Part shown: positions 42,329-52,252 of the stretch, piece by piece
Numbering within the stretch: position 1 is the first letter of the stretch
Layout: each line of letters starts with the position of its first letter
Source: an uncultured Prevotella sp.
GTDB lineage: Bacteria; Bacteroidota; Bacteroidia; Bacteroidales; Bacteroidaceae
DNA: 64,000 bases
NCBI GenBank assembly: GCA_905236755.1
Contig: CAJOCR010000001.1
Span: forward strand, 1 to 64,000
Direction: 5' to 3'
Made by a program: the position numbers and the translations under genes
Notes under the pieces: model-generated
Seen by the model: the letters and a program-made list of their open reading frames with translations, nothing else
Databases searched by the model: none
Told to the model about the DNA's origin: nothing

Positions 42329-44191
42329 TCATTCTTGCGCAATTACCATTTTTTGCTGGTAAGCAGAAATTACTTGATTATAGAATTTGCGGAACTCAGG
42401 ATATTGTTTCGCATCAAAACGACCTTGTTTTGCGTAATGTTCTGCGTGAACTATCACCTTTCCGGCTTGTAGCTTATACTCAATTTTTAAATGCCCGAAA
42501 GGAGTAGATAGGTTCGTGTTCTGAGGTAGTGACTCTATCTTATGACCTTCTGGTATGATAATGGTTATATCGTCTATGTCTTTATACCCAAATTCGCGGG
42601 TGATATCGTTCTTACGATTAGCTATTTCGCGCAATGGATTCATTCCATAGTGGAATGGATCAATCCTAACGAACAGACGGTGCCCAGTCTTTGTACCATA
42701 TCCTCTACACTCAGCAACAGCTCTTAGTTTTACTTCAGGTACTTCGAAAGCATCAGTCTTTTCTTCTATGTTGATAGAGTCAATTGTTCCTCCCATAAGG
42801 GCAATGCTTGAAAAGAGGTAGTCTTTCTGTTTCTCTTCGCTTTTTTGTGTAAGTGCATAATGCATATTTTTGTAGTATCCGTCGTGCCAATGCTGTGACA
42901 GACTTACGTGTGCACCGCCATCTTTTTTCAATATCACTTCTGCCTGTGAGTGCTCAACGTTATTTATGTCTTTGTGACAGGGTAAGGAAATAAGTTGTCC
43001 GCCTGTGTTTTTTACCAAAAGAGCATCGTGATCAGCTATATCTTCGTGTACGTATGCTAATGGTAGTTCGGGATTTGTGCATTCAACCCAGATAGTGTCT
43101 TTGTTCATAGGTACCATGAGAACAACGTGATTGAATTCATAGCCGCTTGAGAATTCTTTAGGATGGCGTTTTACATCGGTAGAAATAATAGCTACATTTG
43201 ATTCTATTCCTACTTCTTGCAGCATGCTTTTCATAAGATTTGATAGTCCTTTGCAGTCACCATATCCTGTGCGACATACTTCGGCTGCAGGAATAGGTTG
43301 CATACCGCCAATACCTAATTGTATGCTTACGTATCGTGTGATACTACCGAAATATTCATACACTTTGGCAAGCTTTTCTTTTGGGGTTGCAAGTGCATCG
43401 CATAGTTCGTGCAGACGTTGTTTAACGTTGTCGGTTAATGTTTGGCGTCCTTCGTATAGTGATGCTTGATAGCTGCTGTATTTTTCCCAAGTTGATGCGT
43501 CACCGTTTGTATCATATAGATAGAATGTTGTTGGTGCAAAGAATACTTTTGGCATTATGTCGTATAGGTAGCCACTAAAGGGCTCGCTGTTTATCGCAGG
43601 CAGATTCTGCACTTCTATGGATAAAACTTGCTGTCCTTTGTCGTTAATGCTTTTCTTTATTTCGCAATCAGTATTCTGTTGATATGTCCTCAGAGTGATA
43701 TCCTGTGGTGCTATTATCTGATAGCTTGCTTTTTCCACCTTTTGTTCGTAATTGTTAATTGGACTAAAAACAGGGTAGAATAGTGAGCCGTCGTTTGATT
43801 CAACAGTGAATTCAATGTTTATGATGCATGGATAGGTCGATGGCATGTAGCCCATTACCATCTTATAACTATCTGTTTTGAAGTTGTGTGAATATTCGGT
43901 ACGCATGAGGTCTTTCTTCTTGAACTTACGCAGTTCTCGTCCGTTTTCGTCGTACACGGTATATACAAAATTCTTCAGTTCATTTGTCTTGTCTAGTGAA
44001 ATAACTACCTGTGCATCATCATTACCATGTTTGTTAAGAAGCTTTATCTTACGTTGATACACGTTTGTAGAGTGCTTGGTATCAGTAATGATGCATGTTG
44101 TTTTGTCGTCAAGAACAACAGTGTGGTATGATTGAGCTCTTGCACCTGTTATCATCAGGGCAAGAGCCATTGAAAGAATTATTTTCTTCAT
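42329..44191 (-). CDS. DUF3857/transglutaminase-like protein, catalytic residues present
   Basis: The 620-residue protein has a signal peptide (MKKIILSMALALMITGARA), an N-terminal DUF3857 beta-rich domain (about 40-210) and a transglutaminase-like core (about 250-385). The catalytic cysteine is in GYGDCKGLSNL (C313), the histidine in FNHVVLMV (H355), and WVECTNP has a glutamate where aspartate is common. The C-terminal part is beta-rich. It is predicted periplasmic; the reaction could be proteolysis or crosslinking, which sequence cannot decide. It directly follows its paralogue, two bases apart. Confidence 0.85.
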   Translation of the reverse strand: MKKIILSMALALMITGARAQSYHTVVLDDKTTCIITDTKHSTNVYQRKIKLLNKHGNDDAQVVISLDKTNELKNFVYTVYDENGRELRKFKKKDLMRTEYSHNFKTDSYKMVMGYMPSTYPCIINIEFTVESNDGSLFYPVFSPINNYEQKVEKASYQIIAPQDITLRTYQQNTDCEIKKSINDKGQQVLSIEVQNLPAINSEPFSGYLYDIMPKVFFAPTTFYLYDTNGDASTWEKYSSYQASLYEGRQTLTDNVKQRLHELCDALATPKEKLAKVYEYFGSITRYVSIQLGIGGMQPIPAAEVCRTGYGDCKGLSNLMKSMLQEVGIESNVAIISTDVKRHPKEFSSGYEFNHVVLMVPMNKDTIWVECTNPELPLAYVHEDIADHDALLVKNTGGQLISLPCHKDINNVEHSQAEVILKKDGGAHVSLSQHWHDGYYKNMHYALTQKSEEKQKDYLFSSIALMGGTIDSINIEEKTDAFEVPEVKLRAVAECRGYGTKTGHRLFVRIDPFHYGMNPLREIANRKNDITREFGYKDIDDITIIIPEGHKIESLPQNTNLSTPFGHLKIEYKLQAGKVIVHAEHYAKQGRFDAKQYPEFRKFYNQVISAYQQKMVIAQE

Positions 44192-44193
44192 AA

Positions 44194-46188
44194 TTAAATT
44201 TTTTTCAGCACAAGTAGTTCTTTGTTTTTAGCCATGAGTCGTTCAAACATCTCTTTTACTACACTATATTCCTGTTGGCTGTAGAGTAGACGATCAACAT
44301 TAAGAGTCTCGCGAGCCAATATCTTGTTTCCTGCAACGGTAAGTACCACCTTGAGCAGCATAGAACCGTCTTCTGTTTTGATGGTTAGGTTGCTTGGTAT
44401 TTCTTCGATGGTGTATCCCTCGGGAATTTCAAGACTTACATTTTGTGTGTGATGCCATTTGTGAGGAAATTCTATTGGCAGTATGCGTTCCTCGGCAGTA
44501 AAAGGATTATCGTCGATAATAGTCATCACGAAAGGATTGACATATATCTGATTACTTGTTGTATCACAGCTCTTTTCGAAGTCAAATGAAACTTTTAGTT
44601 CATTAGAGTTATCGTTAATACCAGCAATATTATATTTCTTAATTTCTATACCATTGTTCTTAGCCTTCTCGCTAACAAATTTAACACTGTCTTCAGCTTC
44701 TTTATATGCGGTGCGTAATGAGGCTGCATCATTATTTGTTAGTTCGTCTCTTACATTACCTGTAATATTACCATTGGCAGAGAGTTTAGCATCAATCTTA
44801 CGAATAGTTTTTGATACAGGCAATTGTTGCAAGTCAACAACATTTGTAAGATCGCTTGACACCAGTTGGTGAGCATTGTTTGTAAGCAGGTTATCTGGTA
44901 ATACATCAATATATCCATTTTCGTATGCAGCATCAATAAATGATGTACTTCCATCTTCATTGGCAAAGGCAATAACAAAGCAGTTTAGTTTTTCTAATGA
45001 GGCATGAAGTGGAAGTAAACCCTTGTCGCGGCTACACATAACCACAGGATATCCCTTTATACCTGCGTCTTTCATCATATTGAGTAACACAAAGTTCATG
45101 TCGGCACTAGAACCTGTACCATCTTTGCGTAACTGTGATTTAGCTTCTCCGTATAGTCCACGACTACCATCCCATTTAAGATGTTTTTTAAGCAAGCCAT
45201 ATAGAGCAGCAACCTTTTCTTTTATCGTAGAGCATTTAGTAAGGTCAAGTTCTTTCTGTTCCTTGCTCAACATATTGCTTCGTCTTATTCTTCCTCCGAA
45301 TCTTTCGTCGGTCATCAGTTGCTCGCTAATCTTTTCCCATGTAGATGTGAAATCCTTAGTTATGTATCCAGGAACGTTGATACCCATGATTTCCAGATCT
45401 ACACAACTCTCGTATGCTGATGTACAGAACACGTATCCTACAGGTTTCATAGCGGGAATGTTCATACCCACGAATTTGTAATCTGTAGCTGGCTCGCGGT
45501 CGTTGCCTCGAGAAAGAGAGAAGTTGGCATAAGATGGAGTCTTCTTGAAGGCAATCTCGTTGAATCCACGTTGGTTGAATGAGAAGTAAAAAAACTCAGG
45601 TATGGTAAGGTTAAACTCTGTGTATATCACAGGAATATTTTTTTGAGCAAACCATGAATCAATCTCATAGTAATAATCGCTTTCCAAACGGTATTGCAGT
45701 TCAATAACACTACCTTCCTTTACCTGAGGCATTGCTATTTTCTTAAGCATCTGTGAGTCGTTGATGCGAGAATCAGAGATCATAGAACTCTCCAACTTTG
45801 TTTTTTCAACGTTTCCGTTTTCGTAGTTATATGTAAATCCCTTTACTCCAATAATTGTTTCCTTTGTGCTCGAATTGATAGGGCTGAAATAAGGAATCTC
45901 GAAATTAGCATACTCTTTTCCTTCTGACTTAAGAACCTTCAAACGATACTTGTATTCGTTAACCACTTGTAGTGATTGACGTTTTATTTCGTAAAAAGTG
46001 GTACGTTGACTGTATAATACCACGGCAGGAGCATCTTTGTCGGCAGGATATTCCTTCATGCTTAACTCTTCCTGAGTTGGTTTTCCAAACTTTTGATTAG
46101 GTTGCATGTTTTGTGCATTTCCAATGCATGCAATACAAAGAAGCCATGCTAATACAAAGCGTCGCGCATCGTTTTTTCGCATTTCCAT
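44194..46188 (-). CDS. DUF3857/transglutaminase-like protein, catalytic residues lost
   Basis: This 664-residue secreted paralogue has the same layout: signal peptide to about residue 26, DUF3857 region (about 60-260) and transglutaminase-like core (about 320-430). In the core the position of the catalytic cysteine reads GSSAD (serine 361) and the histidine position reads LNCF (Cys403), while the aspartate in FIDAAYE (D419) is kept. It is therefore probably a pseudoenzyme. GNSAD-type variants are common in Bacteroidetes DUF3857 proteins. It heads a two-gene unit with a TACCTTTG -7 box about 100 bases upstream. Confidence 0.85.
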   Translation of the reverse strand: MEMRKNDARRFVLAWLLCIACIGNAQNMQPNQKFGKPTQEELSMKEYPADKDAPAVVLYSQRTTFYEIKRQSLQVVNEYKYRLKVLKSEGKEYANFEIPYFSPINSSTKETIIGVKGFTYNYENGNVEKTKLESSMISDSRINDSQMLKKIAMPQVKEGSVIELQYRLESDYYYEIDSWFAQKNIPVIYTEFNLTIPEFFYFSFNQRGFNEIAFKKTPSYANFSLSRGNDREPATDYKFVGMNIPAMKPVGYVFCTSAYESCVDLEIMGINVPGYITKDFTSTWEKISEQLMTDERFGGRIRRSNMLSKEQKELDLTKCSTIKEKVAALYGLLKKHLKWDGSRGLYGEAKSQLRKDGTGSSADMNFVLLNMMKDAGIKGYPVVMCSRDKGLLPLHASLEKLNCFVIAFANEDGSTSFIDAAYENGYIDVLPDNLLTNNAHQLVSSDLTNVVDLQQLPVSKTIRKIDAKLSANGNITGNVRDELTNNDAASLRTAYKEAEDSVKFVSEKAKNNGIEIKKYNIAGINDNSNELKVSFDFEKSCDTTSNQIYVNPFVMTIIDDNPFTAEERILPIEFPHKWHHTQNVSLEIPEGYTIEEIPSNLTIKTEDGSMLLKVVLTVAGNKILARETLNVDRLLYSQQEYSVVKEMFERLMAKNKELLVLKKI

Positions 46189-46288
46189 TTTTAGTTAATT
46201 ACTTTTATAGTTTATTTCTTTTATTGTCATGATAGTAAATTACAATTGGTTAATCCTCTTTAGGGTTAATCTTTGTGTAAATTTATTG

Positions 46289-46296
46289 CAAAGGTA
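46289..46296 (-). promoter_or_regulatory. Putative -7 box of the DUF3857 gene pair
   Basis: Minus strand TACCTTTG, about 100 bases before the ATG at 46188; no good -33 TTTG at standard spacing. Confidence 0.45.
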
Positions 46297-46407
46297 ATGA
46301 AAAAGTCAGAAAGGGAAAAGAAATTAATGGGAAAAACGTAAAACTATCGAATAAGTTTTGTACGAAAGACGAAAAAAACTATAATTTAATATTATTTAGT
46401 CAATAGT

Positions 46408-46440
46408 TTTGTTTTCTCTCTTTTAATTTCTGTACTTTTG
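46408..46440 (+). promoter_or_regulatory. Promoter of the moxR-bat operon
   Basis: TTTG (46408-46411), a 21-base spacer and TACTTTTG (46433-46440) match the consensus. The moxR ATG follows at 46489. Confidence 0.75.
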
Positions 46441-46488
46441 CGTTTGATTTATAATAAAAGACTATTAAACGAAATAATTAATACTATT

Positions 46489-47484
46489 ATGGCTGAAGCT
46501 ATAGACATTCGAGAATTAAATATCCGAATAGAACAACAAAGCGGTTTTGTTACAAATCTGGTAACAGGAATGAACCGTGTTATCGTAGGACAGAAGCATC
46601 TTATCGACTCTCTTTTGATATCACTGCTTAGTGATGGTCATATTTTGTTGGAAGGTGTTCCTGGTTTGGCCAAGACACTCGCTATTAAAACTTTGTCACA
46701 GTTGGTTTCTGGCGATTTCAGTAGAATTCAGTTTACACCAGATCTTCTTCCTGCCGATGTTATTGGTACTCAGATTTATTCACAGAAGGACGAGTCGTTC
46801 CATGTGAAGAAAGGTCCAGTGTTTGCCAACTTTGTATTGGCTGATGAGATTAACCGTGCTCCTGCTAAGGTGCAGAGTGCGTTGCTTGAGGCTATGCAGG
46901 AACATGAGGTGACTATTGGTGATAATACTTTTAAATTACCAAAGCCATTCTTGGTACTGGCTACTCAAAACCCGATAGAGCAGGAGGGTACTTATCAGTT
47001 GCCTGAGGCTCAGGTTGACCGTTTCATGTTGAAGGTGATTATTGACTATCCTACTCTTGAAGAGGAGAAACTCATTATTCGTGAGAACATCCAGGGCAGT
47101 ATGCCACAGGTAACACCTGTTACATCGGCTGAAGAGATTATGAAGGCTCGTGAGGTGGTTAATGAGGTGTATATCGACGAGAAGATTGCTCAATATATTG
47201 CTGATATTGTTTTTGCAAGTCGTTATCCTGAGCGTTATGGATTGACAGAATTGAAGGATTATATCACCTATGGTGGTTCTCCTCGTGCAAGTATCAACCT
47301 TGCTAAGGCTGCTCGTGCATACGCTTTCATTAAACATCGTGGCTATGTAGTGCCTGAGGATGTGCGTGCTGTGGTACATGATGTTATGCGTCATCGTATT
47401 GGTTTGAGCTACGAGGCAGAGGCAAGCAATGTGACAAGTGAGGAGATTATCAGTAAGATAGTGAATAAGGTAGAAGTACCATAA
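46489..47484 (+). CDS. moxR: MoxR-family AAA+ ATPase
   Basis: MoxR ATPases act as chaperones with VWA-domain partners encoded next to them. The 331-residue product has Walker A GVPGLAKT (56-63), Walker B VLADEINRA (117-125), sensor 1 ATQNP (159-163) and an arginine-finger/sensor 2 region with YGGSPRASINLAKAARAYA. ATG 46489 is chosen; an earlier in-frame start would include the promoter -7 region. It heads the Bat operon, which in Bacteroides fragilis is linked to aerotolerance. The gap to the next gene holds a repeat and a mini-hairpin. Confidence 0.95.
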   Translation: MAEAIDIRELNIRIEQQSGFVTNLVTGMNRVIVGQKHLIDSLLISLLSDGHILLEGVPGLAKTLAIKTLSQLVSGDFSRIQFTPDLLPADVIGTQIYSQKDESFHVKKGPVFANFVLADEINRAPAKVQSALLEAMQEHEVTIGDNTFKLPKPFLVLATQNPIEQEGTYQLPEAQVDRFMLKVIIDYPTLEEEKLIIRENIQGSMPQVTPVTSAEEIMKAREVVNEVYIDEKIAQYIADIVFASRYPERYGLTELKDYITYGGSPRASINLAKAARAYAFIKHRGYVVPEDVRAVVHDVMRHRIGLSYEAEASNVTSEEIISKIVNKVEVP

Positions 47485-47532
47485 ACGTTGTTTATCATTT
47501 ATCATTTAGCGGAGCTTGCTCCGCGCAAACTA
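47485..47532 (+). repeat. Repeat tract and mini-hairpin between moxR and the DUF58 gene
   Basis: The TTATCATTTATCATTTAGC tract is followed by the 16-base hairpin GCGGAGC-TT-GCTCCGC (47509-47524), nine bases before the DUF58 ATG. It could influence translation of DUF58 and belongs to the dispersed hairpin family of the window. Confidence 0.65.
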
Positions 47533-48402
47533 ATGGAAACATCGAACATATTAAAAAGGGTTAGGAAGATAGAAATAAAGACTCGTGGATTGAGTCAGAA
47601 TATCTTCGCAGGACAGTATCACTCTGCCTTCAAGGGTAGAGGTATGGCCTTTAGTGAGGTGCGCGAGTATCAATATGGAGATGATGTTCGTGATATTGAT
47701 TGGAATGTTACAGCTCGTTTTCATCGTCCGTATGTGAAGGTGTTTGAAGAGGAACGTGAACTTACCGTTATGCTGATGGTTGACGTGAGTGGTTCGCTGG
47801 ATTTCGGTACTGTTAATCAGACAAAAAATGATATGGTTACTGAGATAGCTGCAACCATTGCTTTTAGTGCCATTCAGAATAATGATAAGATTGGGGTTAT
47901 CTTCTTCTCTGACCGCATAGAGAAATATATTCCACCAAAGAAAGGTCGTAAGCATATTCTGTACATCATCAGAGAACTGCTTGATTTTAAGCCAGAGAGT
48001 CAGAAGACCGATATTGGTATGGCTGTTAGTTATTTCACCAGAATGATGAAACGCAGAACGACAGCCTTTCTGTTGAGTGATTTCTATACTCGCAAAGATT
48101 TTACAAAGGAGCTACAGATAGCCAACTCTAAACATGATGTAGTGGCAGTTCAGGTGTATGATCCTCGTGCAAAGACACTGCCTAATATTGGACTAATGAA
48201 GGTGCGTGATGCAGAAACTGGTCATGAGATGATTATTGATACCAGTAGCAGTAAACTTCGTAAAGCCCATACTCTTTATTGGTTGGAACGTGAGGATGCC
48301 TTACGAAAGTGTTTCAATAAGAGTAAGGTGGACTGGACTTCGGTAGCTACCAACGAGGATTTCGTTCGTGCGTTGATGCTGTTGTTTAAGCAAAGAAGCT
48401 AA
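47533..48402 (+). CDS. DUF58 domain protein of the Bat operon
   Basis: The 289-residue protein has the DUF58 signature FSEVREYQYGDDVRDIDWNV (40-59), followed by a VWA-like fold with a MIDAS motif DVSGS (84-88). It lacks membrane segments. DUF58 proteins regularly accompany MoxR ATPases and are thought to be their substrates or partners. ATG 47533 is chosen because the 15 codons before it encode repeat sequence. It lies two bases before the next gene. Confidence 0.93.
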   Translation: METSNILKRVRKIEIKTRGLSQNIFAGQYHSAFKGRGMAFSEVREYQYGDDVRDIDWNVTARFHRPYVKVFEEERELTVMLMVDVSGSLDFGTVNQTKNDMVTEIAATIAFSAIQNNDKIGVIFFSDRIEKYIPPKKGRKHILYIIRELLDFKPESQKTDIGMAVSYFTRMMKRRTTAFLLSDFYTRKDFTKELQIANSKHDVVAVQVYDPRAKTLPNIGLMKVRDAETGHEMIIDTSSSKLRKAHTLYWLEREDALRKCFNKSKVDWTSVATNEDFVRALMLLFKQRS

Positions 48403-48404
48403 AT

Positions 48405-49514
48405 ATGACATTGAAAGAGCAAAAAATATATAGAATATCTGTGAGAAGAATCGCTGTTATGGCGTTTCTTCTTTGCTCGTTTGTCTTGGGTTTGAATGCT
48501 CAGGTGCAGGTAGAGCAGAAGATTGATTCTGTTCAGATTCTTATAGGGCAGCAGACAGGACTTCATCTGACTGTGAACATGAAAAAGGGACAGAAAGCAG
48601 TGCTCCCAGAGTTCAAGCGTGCACAGATGATTACTCCAGGTGTGGAGGTGGTAAGTTGGAAAGATGGTGACACCACAGATATCGACAATGATATGATTCA
48701 GGTAAGTCGTACCTATCAGCTTACTTCGTTTGACGAAAAAGTCTATGCTATACCTGCTCTTAACGTGAAAGTAAGTGGTCGAAACTATTGTGGTAATCAG
48801 TTGGCACTGAAGGTGCTTACAGTTGATGTAGATACATTGCACCCAAATCAGTTTTTTCCTCCGAAAGATGTACAGAATAATCCGTTTGATTGGGGTGAGT
48901 GGAGTCCATATTTTTGGTTGAGTATATTATTGCTACTTATTTGTGTACTAATGACTTATCTTGTATATAGACTCAAACAGAATAAGCCTATAATTACTCA
49001 TATACGTATAGTGAAGCATATACCTGCTCACCAAAAGGCGTTGAAGGAGATTGACCAGATAAAGGCCGATCATTTGGTGCAGAGTGAAGATCAAAAAGCG
49101 TATTATACAAAGCTAACAGAGACACTTAGAAAATATATCCAGGAGCGTTTTGGTTTCAATGCTATGGAGATGACAAGTTCGGAAATCATTGCTACACTTC
49201 AGGAGAAGGGTGATAAGAAGATGATTGACGAACTGCATGAAATTTTCTTCACTGCCGACTTGGTTAAGTTTGCCAAGTATTCAACTCTCATTAACGAGAA
49301 CGACCTTAATTTGGTTAACGCAGTTAACTTCATTGACCAAACAAAGCAAGACGAGAAACCTACCGAGGAGCGTATCGTTCCAAAGTTGAGTGAGGATGAC
49401 AAGAAGAGTCGTAACAACAGAATTACCATTAAGAGTCTTATCTGTGTGGGTGTTGTTGGTGCTGTGGCTCTGCTTGTGTATATTATTTACAACATCTTTA
49501 TGCTGTTGTTCTAA
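48405..49514 (+). CDS. BatD-like/DUF4381-like membrane protein of the Bat operon
   Basis: The 369-residue protein has a signal peptide (to about residue 32), an extracytoplasmic beta-rich domain (about 33-145) resembling the first repeat of BatD, a membrane segment (about 168-190), a cytoplasmic helical domain (about 200-320) of the DUF4381 kind with ALKEIDQIKADHL and TETLRKYIQERFG, and a final membrane segment (about 345-367). This is the standard third gene of Bacteroidetes Bat operons. It lies between DUF58 (2 bases) and batA (12 bases). Confidence 0.8.
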   Translation: MTLKEQKIYRISVRRIAVMAFLLCSFVLGLNAQVQVEQKIDSVQILIGQQTGLHLTVNMKKGQKAVLPEFKRAQMITPGVEVVSWKDGDTTDIDNDMIQVSRTYQLTSFDEKVYAIPALNVKVSGRNYCGNQLALKVLTVDVDTLHPNQFFPPKDVQNNPFDWGEWSPYFWLSILLLLICVLMTYLVYRLKQNKPIITHIRIVKHIPAHQKALKEIDQIKADHLVQSEDQKAYYTKLTETLRKYIQERFGFNAMEMTSSEIIATLQEKGDKKMIDELHEIFFTADLVKFAKYSTLINENDLNLVNAVNFIDQTKQDEKPTEERIVPKLSEDDKKSRNNRITIKSLICVGVVGAVALLVYIIYNIFMLLF

Positions 49515-49526
49515 AAGGAAAGAAAC

Positions 49527-50525
49527 ATGGAATTTGCAAATAAGGAATATTTTCTGCTGCTACTGCTGATAGTACCTTATATACTATGGTACTTTCTTTA
49601 TCGCAAGAAGACAGAGCCTACTATGAAGATGAGCGATACCTATGCTTATAGATTTGCTCCAAAGAGTTGGCGAATGAGGATTGCTCATTTGCCAATGTTT
49701 CTTCGTTGTGTGGTGTTTATCCTGATTGTGATTATCATGGCTCGTCCTCAAACCCATAATTCATGGGATAACCGTTCGGTAGAGGGTATAGATATTATGC
49801 TTGCCATGGATGTATCAACATCTATGCTTGCAGAAGATTTGAAACCCAACCGTATGGAGGCTGCCAAGGAGGTTGCAGGCGAGTTTATTGCAGGTCGCCC
49901 TGATGATAATATTGGTCTTACTATCTTTGCAGGAGAATCGTTTACTCAGTGTCCTATGACAACCGATCATGCTTCATTACTTAATCTGTTGCATAACGTG
50001 CGTACAGATATTGCAGCTCGTGGATTAATATCTGATGGTACGGCTGTAGGTATGGGTTTGGCTAATGCTGTTAGTCGTTTGAAAGAGTCAAAAGCTAAGA
50101 GTAAGGTTGTTATTCTTCTTACCGATGGAAGTAACAATATGGGTGACATATCGCCAATGACTGCAGCACAGATTGCCAAAAGTTTGGGCATTAGAGTATA
50201 TACCATTGGTGTAGGAACAAATAAGGTTGCGCGTTATCCTATGCCTGTTGCTGGTGGTGTGCAATACGTGAACATACCAGTAGAGATAGATACTCGCACG
50301 CTTAGTGATATTGCTGCTACAACAGAAGGTAATTTCTATCGTGCTACAAATAATCGTGAATTGAAACAAATTTATCAGGATATTGACAAGTTGGAGAAGA
50401 CAAAGATGAACGTAAAGAAGTTCTCGAAACGTTACGAGGCTTACCAGCCTTTTGCTATTCTTCTGCTTATTGTTCTGTTGCTTGAAGTGATTCTCAGAAC
50501 AACAGTTCTTCGTCGTATTCCTTAA
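49527..50525 (+). CDS. batA: BatA, VWA-domain membrane protein
   Basis: BatA is a VWA protein anchored in the inner membrane. The 332-residue product has membrane segments at about 8-25, 57-73 and 309-327, with the VWA domain between the last two. The metal-dependent adhesion site is intact: DVSTS (95-99) with matching threonine and aspartate later (LTDGSNN). It is probably a partner or substrate of MoxR in a complex with BatB-E. Confidence 0.93.
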   Translation: MEFANKEYFLLLLLIVPYILWYFLYRKKTEPTMKMSDTYAYRFAPKSWRMRIAHLPMFLRCVVFILIVIIMARPQTHNSWDNRSVEGIDIMLAMDVSTSMLAEDLKPNRMEAAKEVAGEFIAGRPDDNIGLTIFAGESFTQCPMTTDHASLLNLLHNVRTDIAARGLISDGTAVGMGLANAVSRLKESKAKSKVVILLTDGSNNMGDISPMTAAQIAKSLGIRVYTIGVGTNKVARYPMPVAGGVQYVNIPVEIDTRTLSDIAATTEGNFYRATNNRELKQIYQDIDKLEKTKMNVKKFSKRYEAYQPFAILLLIVLLLEVILRTTVLRRIP

Positions 50526-50537
50526 CTATTATAAAAA

Positions 50538-51560
50538 ATGCTTAGATTTGAAGATCCTATATATCTGTGGTTGCTTTTCATCATTCCTGTTTTGGCGGTG
50601 GTGAGATTTATTGTGTGGCGACAGAGAAGAGCCAAACTACGTAAGTTTGGTGACCCTGCTTTGCTGAAAGCTCTTATGCCTGACGTGTCGAAATATCGTC
50701 CTACAGTAAAATTTTGGCTTTTGCAGTCTGCTCTTGCCATTATTGTTTTGATGATTGCTCGTCCACAGATGGGTTCAAAGATATCAAACGAGAAAAGAAA
50801 TGGTATTGAGACAATCATTGCTCTTGACATCAGTAATTCTATGCTTGCTGAGGATGTTGTTCCTTCACGTTTAGAGAAGAGTAAGATGCTGATAGAGAAC
50901 CTTGTTGATAAGTTTACTAATGATAAGGTTGGTCTTGTTGTTTTTGCAGGCGATGCCTTTGTGCAGTTGCCTATCACCAGTGACTATGTATCGGCAAAGA
51001 TGTTTTTGCAAAATATAGATCCAAGTCTGATTGCTTCTCAGGGTACAGATATTGGTAGAGCCATAGAATTGTCATCTCGTAGTTTTACTCAAGCTGATAA
51101 GGTAGGAAAAGCTATTATACTCATAACCGATGGTGAAGACCATGAAGGGGGTGCAGAGGAAGCTGCTAAGGCTGCTCACAAGAAAGGTATGAATGTGTTC
51201 ATTCTTGGTATTGGTGATGGAAAGGGCGCACCTATTCCAGATGGAAATGGCGGTTATCTGAAAGATAATGCAGGTAATACTGTAATGTCGGCTTTGAACG
51301 AGGATATGTGTAAGAAAGTTGCCCAGGCAGGTAGTGGTACATATATTCATGTTGATAATACTTCAGATGCCGAGGAGAAGCTAAATGCAGAGATAACAAA
51401 ACTGCAGACAGGCGAAACCAATAGTGTAGTGTATAGTGCATATAATGAGCAGTTCCAGGCTTTTGGCTTGATATTGTTGTTAATACTTATCATAGAGACT
51501 TGCATTATGGAAAGCAAGAATCCAATGATGAAGAATTTTAAATTGTTCAAGAAGAAATGA
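50538..51560 (+). CDS. batB: BatB, VWA-domain membrane protein
   Basis: Paralogue of BatA with the same layout: membrane segments at about 8-27, 58-75 and near 311-330, and a VWA domain with MIDAS DISNS (97-101) and ITDGEDH. The region 225-255 carries GKGAPIPDGNGGYLKDNAGN, the BatB-type insertion. The 340-residue gene overlaps batC by four bases. Confidence 0.93.
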   Translation: MLRFEDPIYLWLLFIIPVLAVVRFIVWRQRRAKLRKFGDPALLKALMPDVSKYRPTVKFWLLQSALAIIVLMIARPQMGSKISNEKRNGIETIIALDISNSMLAEDVVPSRLEKSKMLIENLVDKFTNDKVGLVVFAGDAFVQLPITSDYVSAKMFLQNIDPSLIASQGTDIGRAIELSSRSFTQADKVGKAIILITDGEDHEGGAEEAAKAAHKKGMNVFILGIGDGKGAPIPDGNGGYLKDNAGNTVMSALNEDMCKKVAQAGSGTYIHVDNTSDAEEKLNAEITKLQTGETNSVVYSAYNEQFQAFGLILLLILIIETCIMESKNPMMKNFKLFKKK

Positions 51561-52252
51561 GATATCTTAAATATATATTTCTGTGCATGATGATGGTTAT
51601 TGGTGGTTTGAACATGATGGCTCAGAGCGACCGTAACCTGATTAGAAGCGGTAACAGACTGTTTCGTGAACAGAATTATGCCAAGGCTGAGGTAGAATAT
51701 CGCAAAGCGATTTCTAAGAATCCTAATAATGCTCAAGCTGTTTATAACTTAGGTAATTCGCTGATGGCACAACAGAAGGATTCGGCAGCCATAGAGCAGT
51801 TTACTAAGGCGGGCAAGATGGAGACATCTCCTGTGCGTAGAGCAAAGAGTTATCATAATATTGGTACTATCTGTCAGAAAACTCGTTTGTATTCTGAGGC
51901 TATAGGTGCTTATCAAGAGGCTTTGAGAGATAATCCAAACGATAATGAGACTCGTTATAACCTTGCTCTCTGCAAACGTCTGTTGAAGAATCAACCTCAA
52001 CAGAACAAGCAGAATAAGAATAATAAGGATAAGAACAAAGACAATAAGAAAGACGAAAATAAGGACAAAAATAAAAACAAAGATAAAGACAAAGATAAGC
52101 AGAACCAGCAAAAACAGCCCAAGGAGCAGATGAGTAAAGACAATGCAGAACAGTTGTTAAATGCTGCAATGCAGGAAGAAAAAGCTACTCAGCAACGCCT
52201 TAAAAAGGCTATGCAACAACCGAAAAATAGAAGGTTGCAGAAAAACTGGTAG
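51557..52252 (+). CDS. batC: BatC, TPR protein with Lys/Asn/Asp-rich C-terminus
   Basis: The 231-residue product has a signal peptide or anchor (about 1-22) and three TPR units (about 30-135; AKAEVEYRKAISKNPNNAQ and AIGAYQEALRDNPNDNETRY). Residues about 145-190 are a low-complexity run of Lys, Asn, Asp and Gln, followed by a short helix. Such tails are usual in Bacteroidetes BatC. It is coupled to batB. A 260-base repeat region separates it from the next gene, and its stop codon opens a TAGTTAGAATTACG tail. Confidence 0.9.
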   Translation: MRYLKYIFLCMMMVIGGLNMMAQSDRNLIRSGNRLFREQNYAKAEVEYRKAISKNPNNAQAVYNLGNSLMAQQKDSAAIEQFTKAGKMETSPVRRAKSYHNIGTICQKTRLYSEAIGAYQEALRDNPNDNETRYNLALCKRLLKNQPQQNKQNKNNKDKNKDNKKDENKDKNKNKDKDKDKQNQQKQPKEQMSKDNAEQLLNAAMQEEKATQQRLKKAMQQPKNRRLQKNW

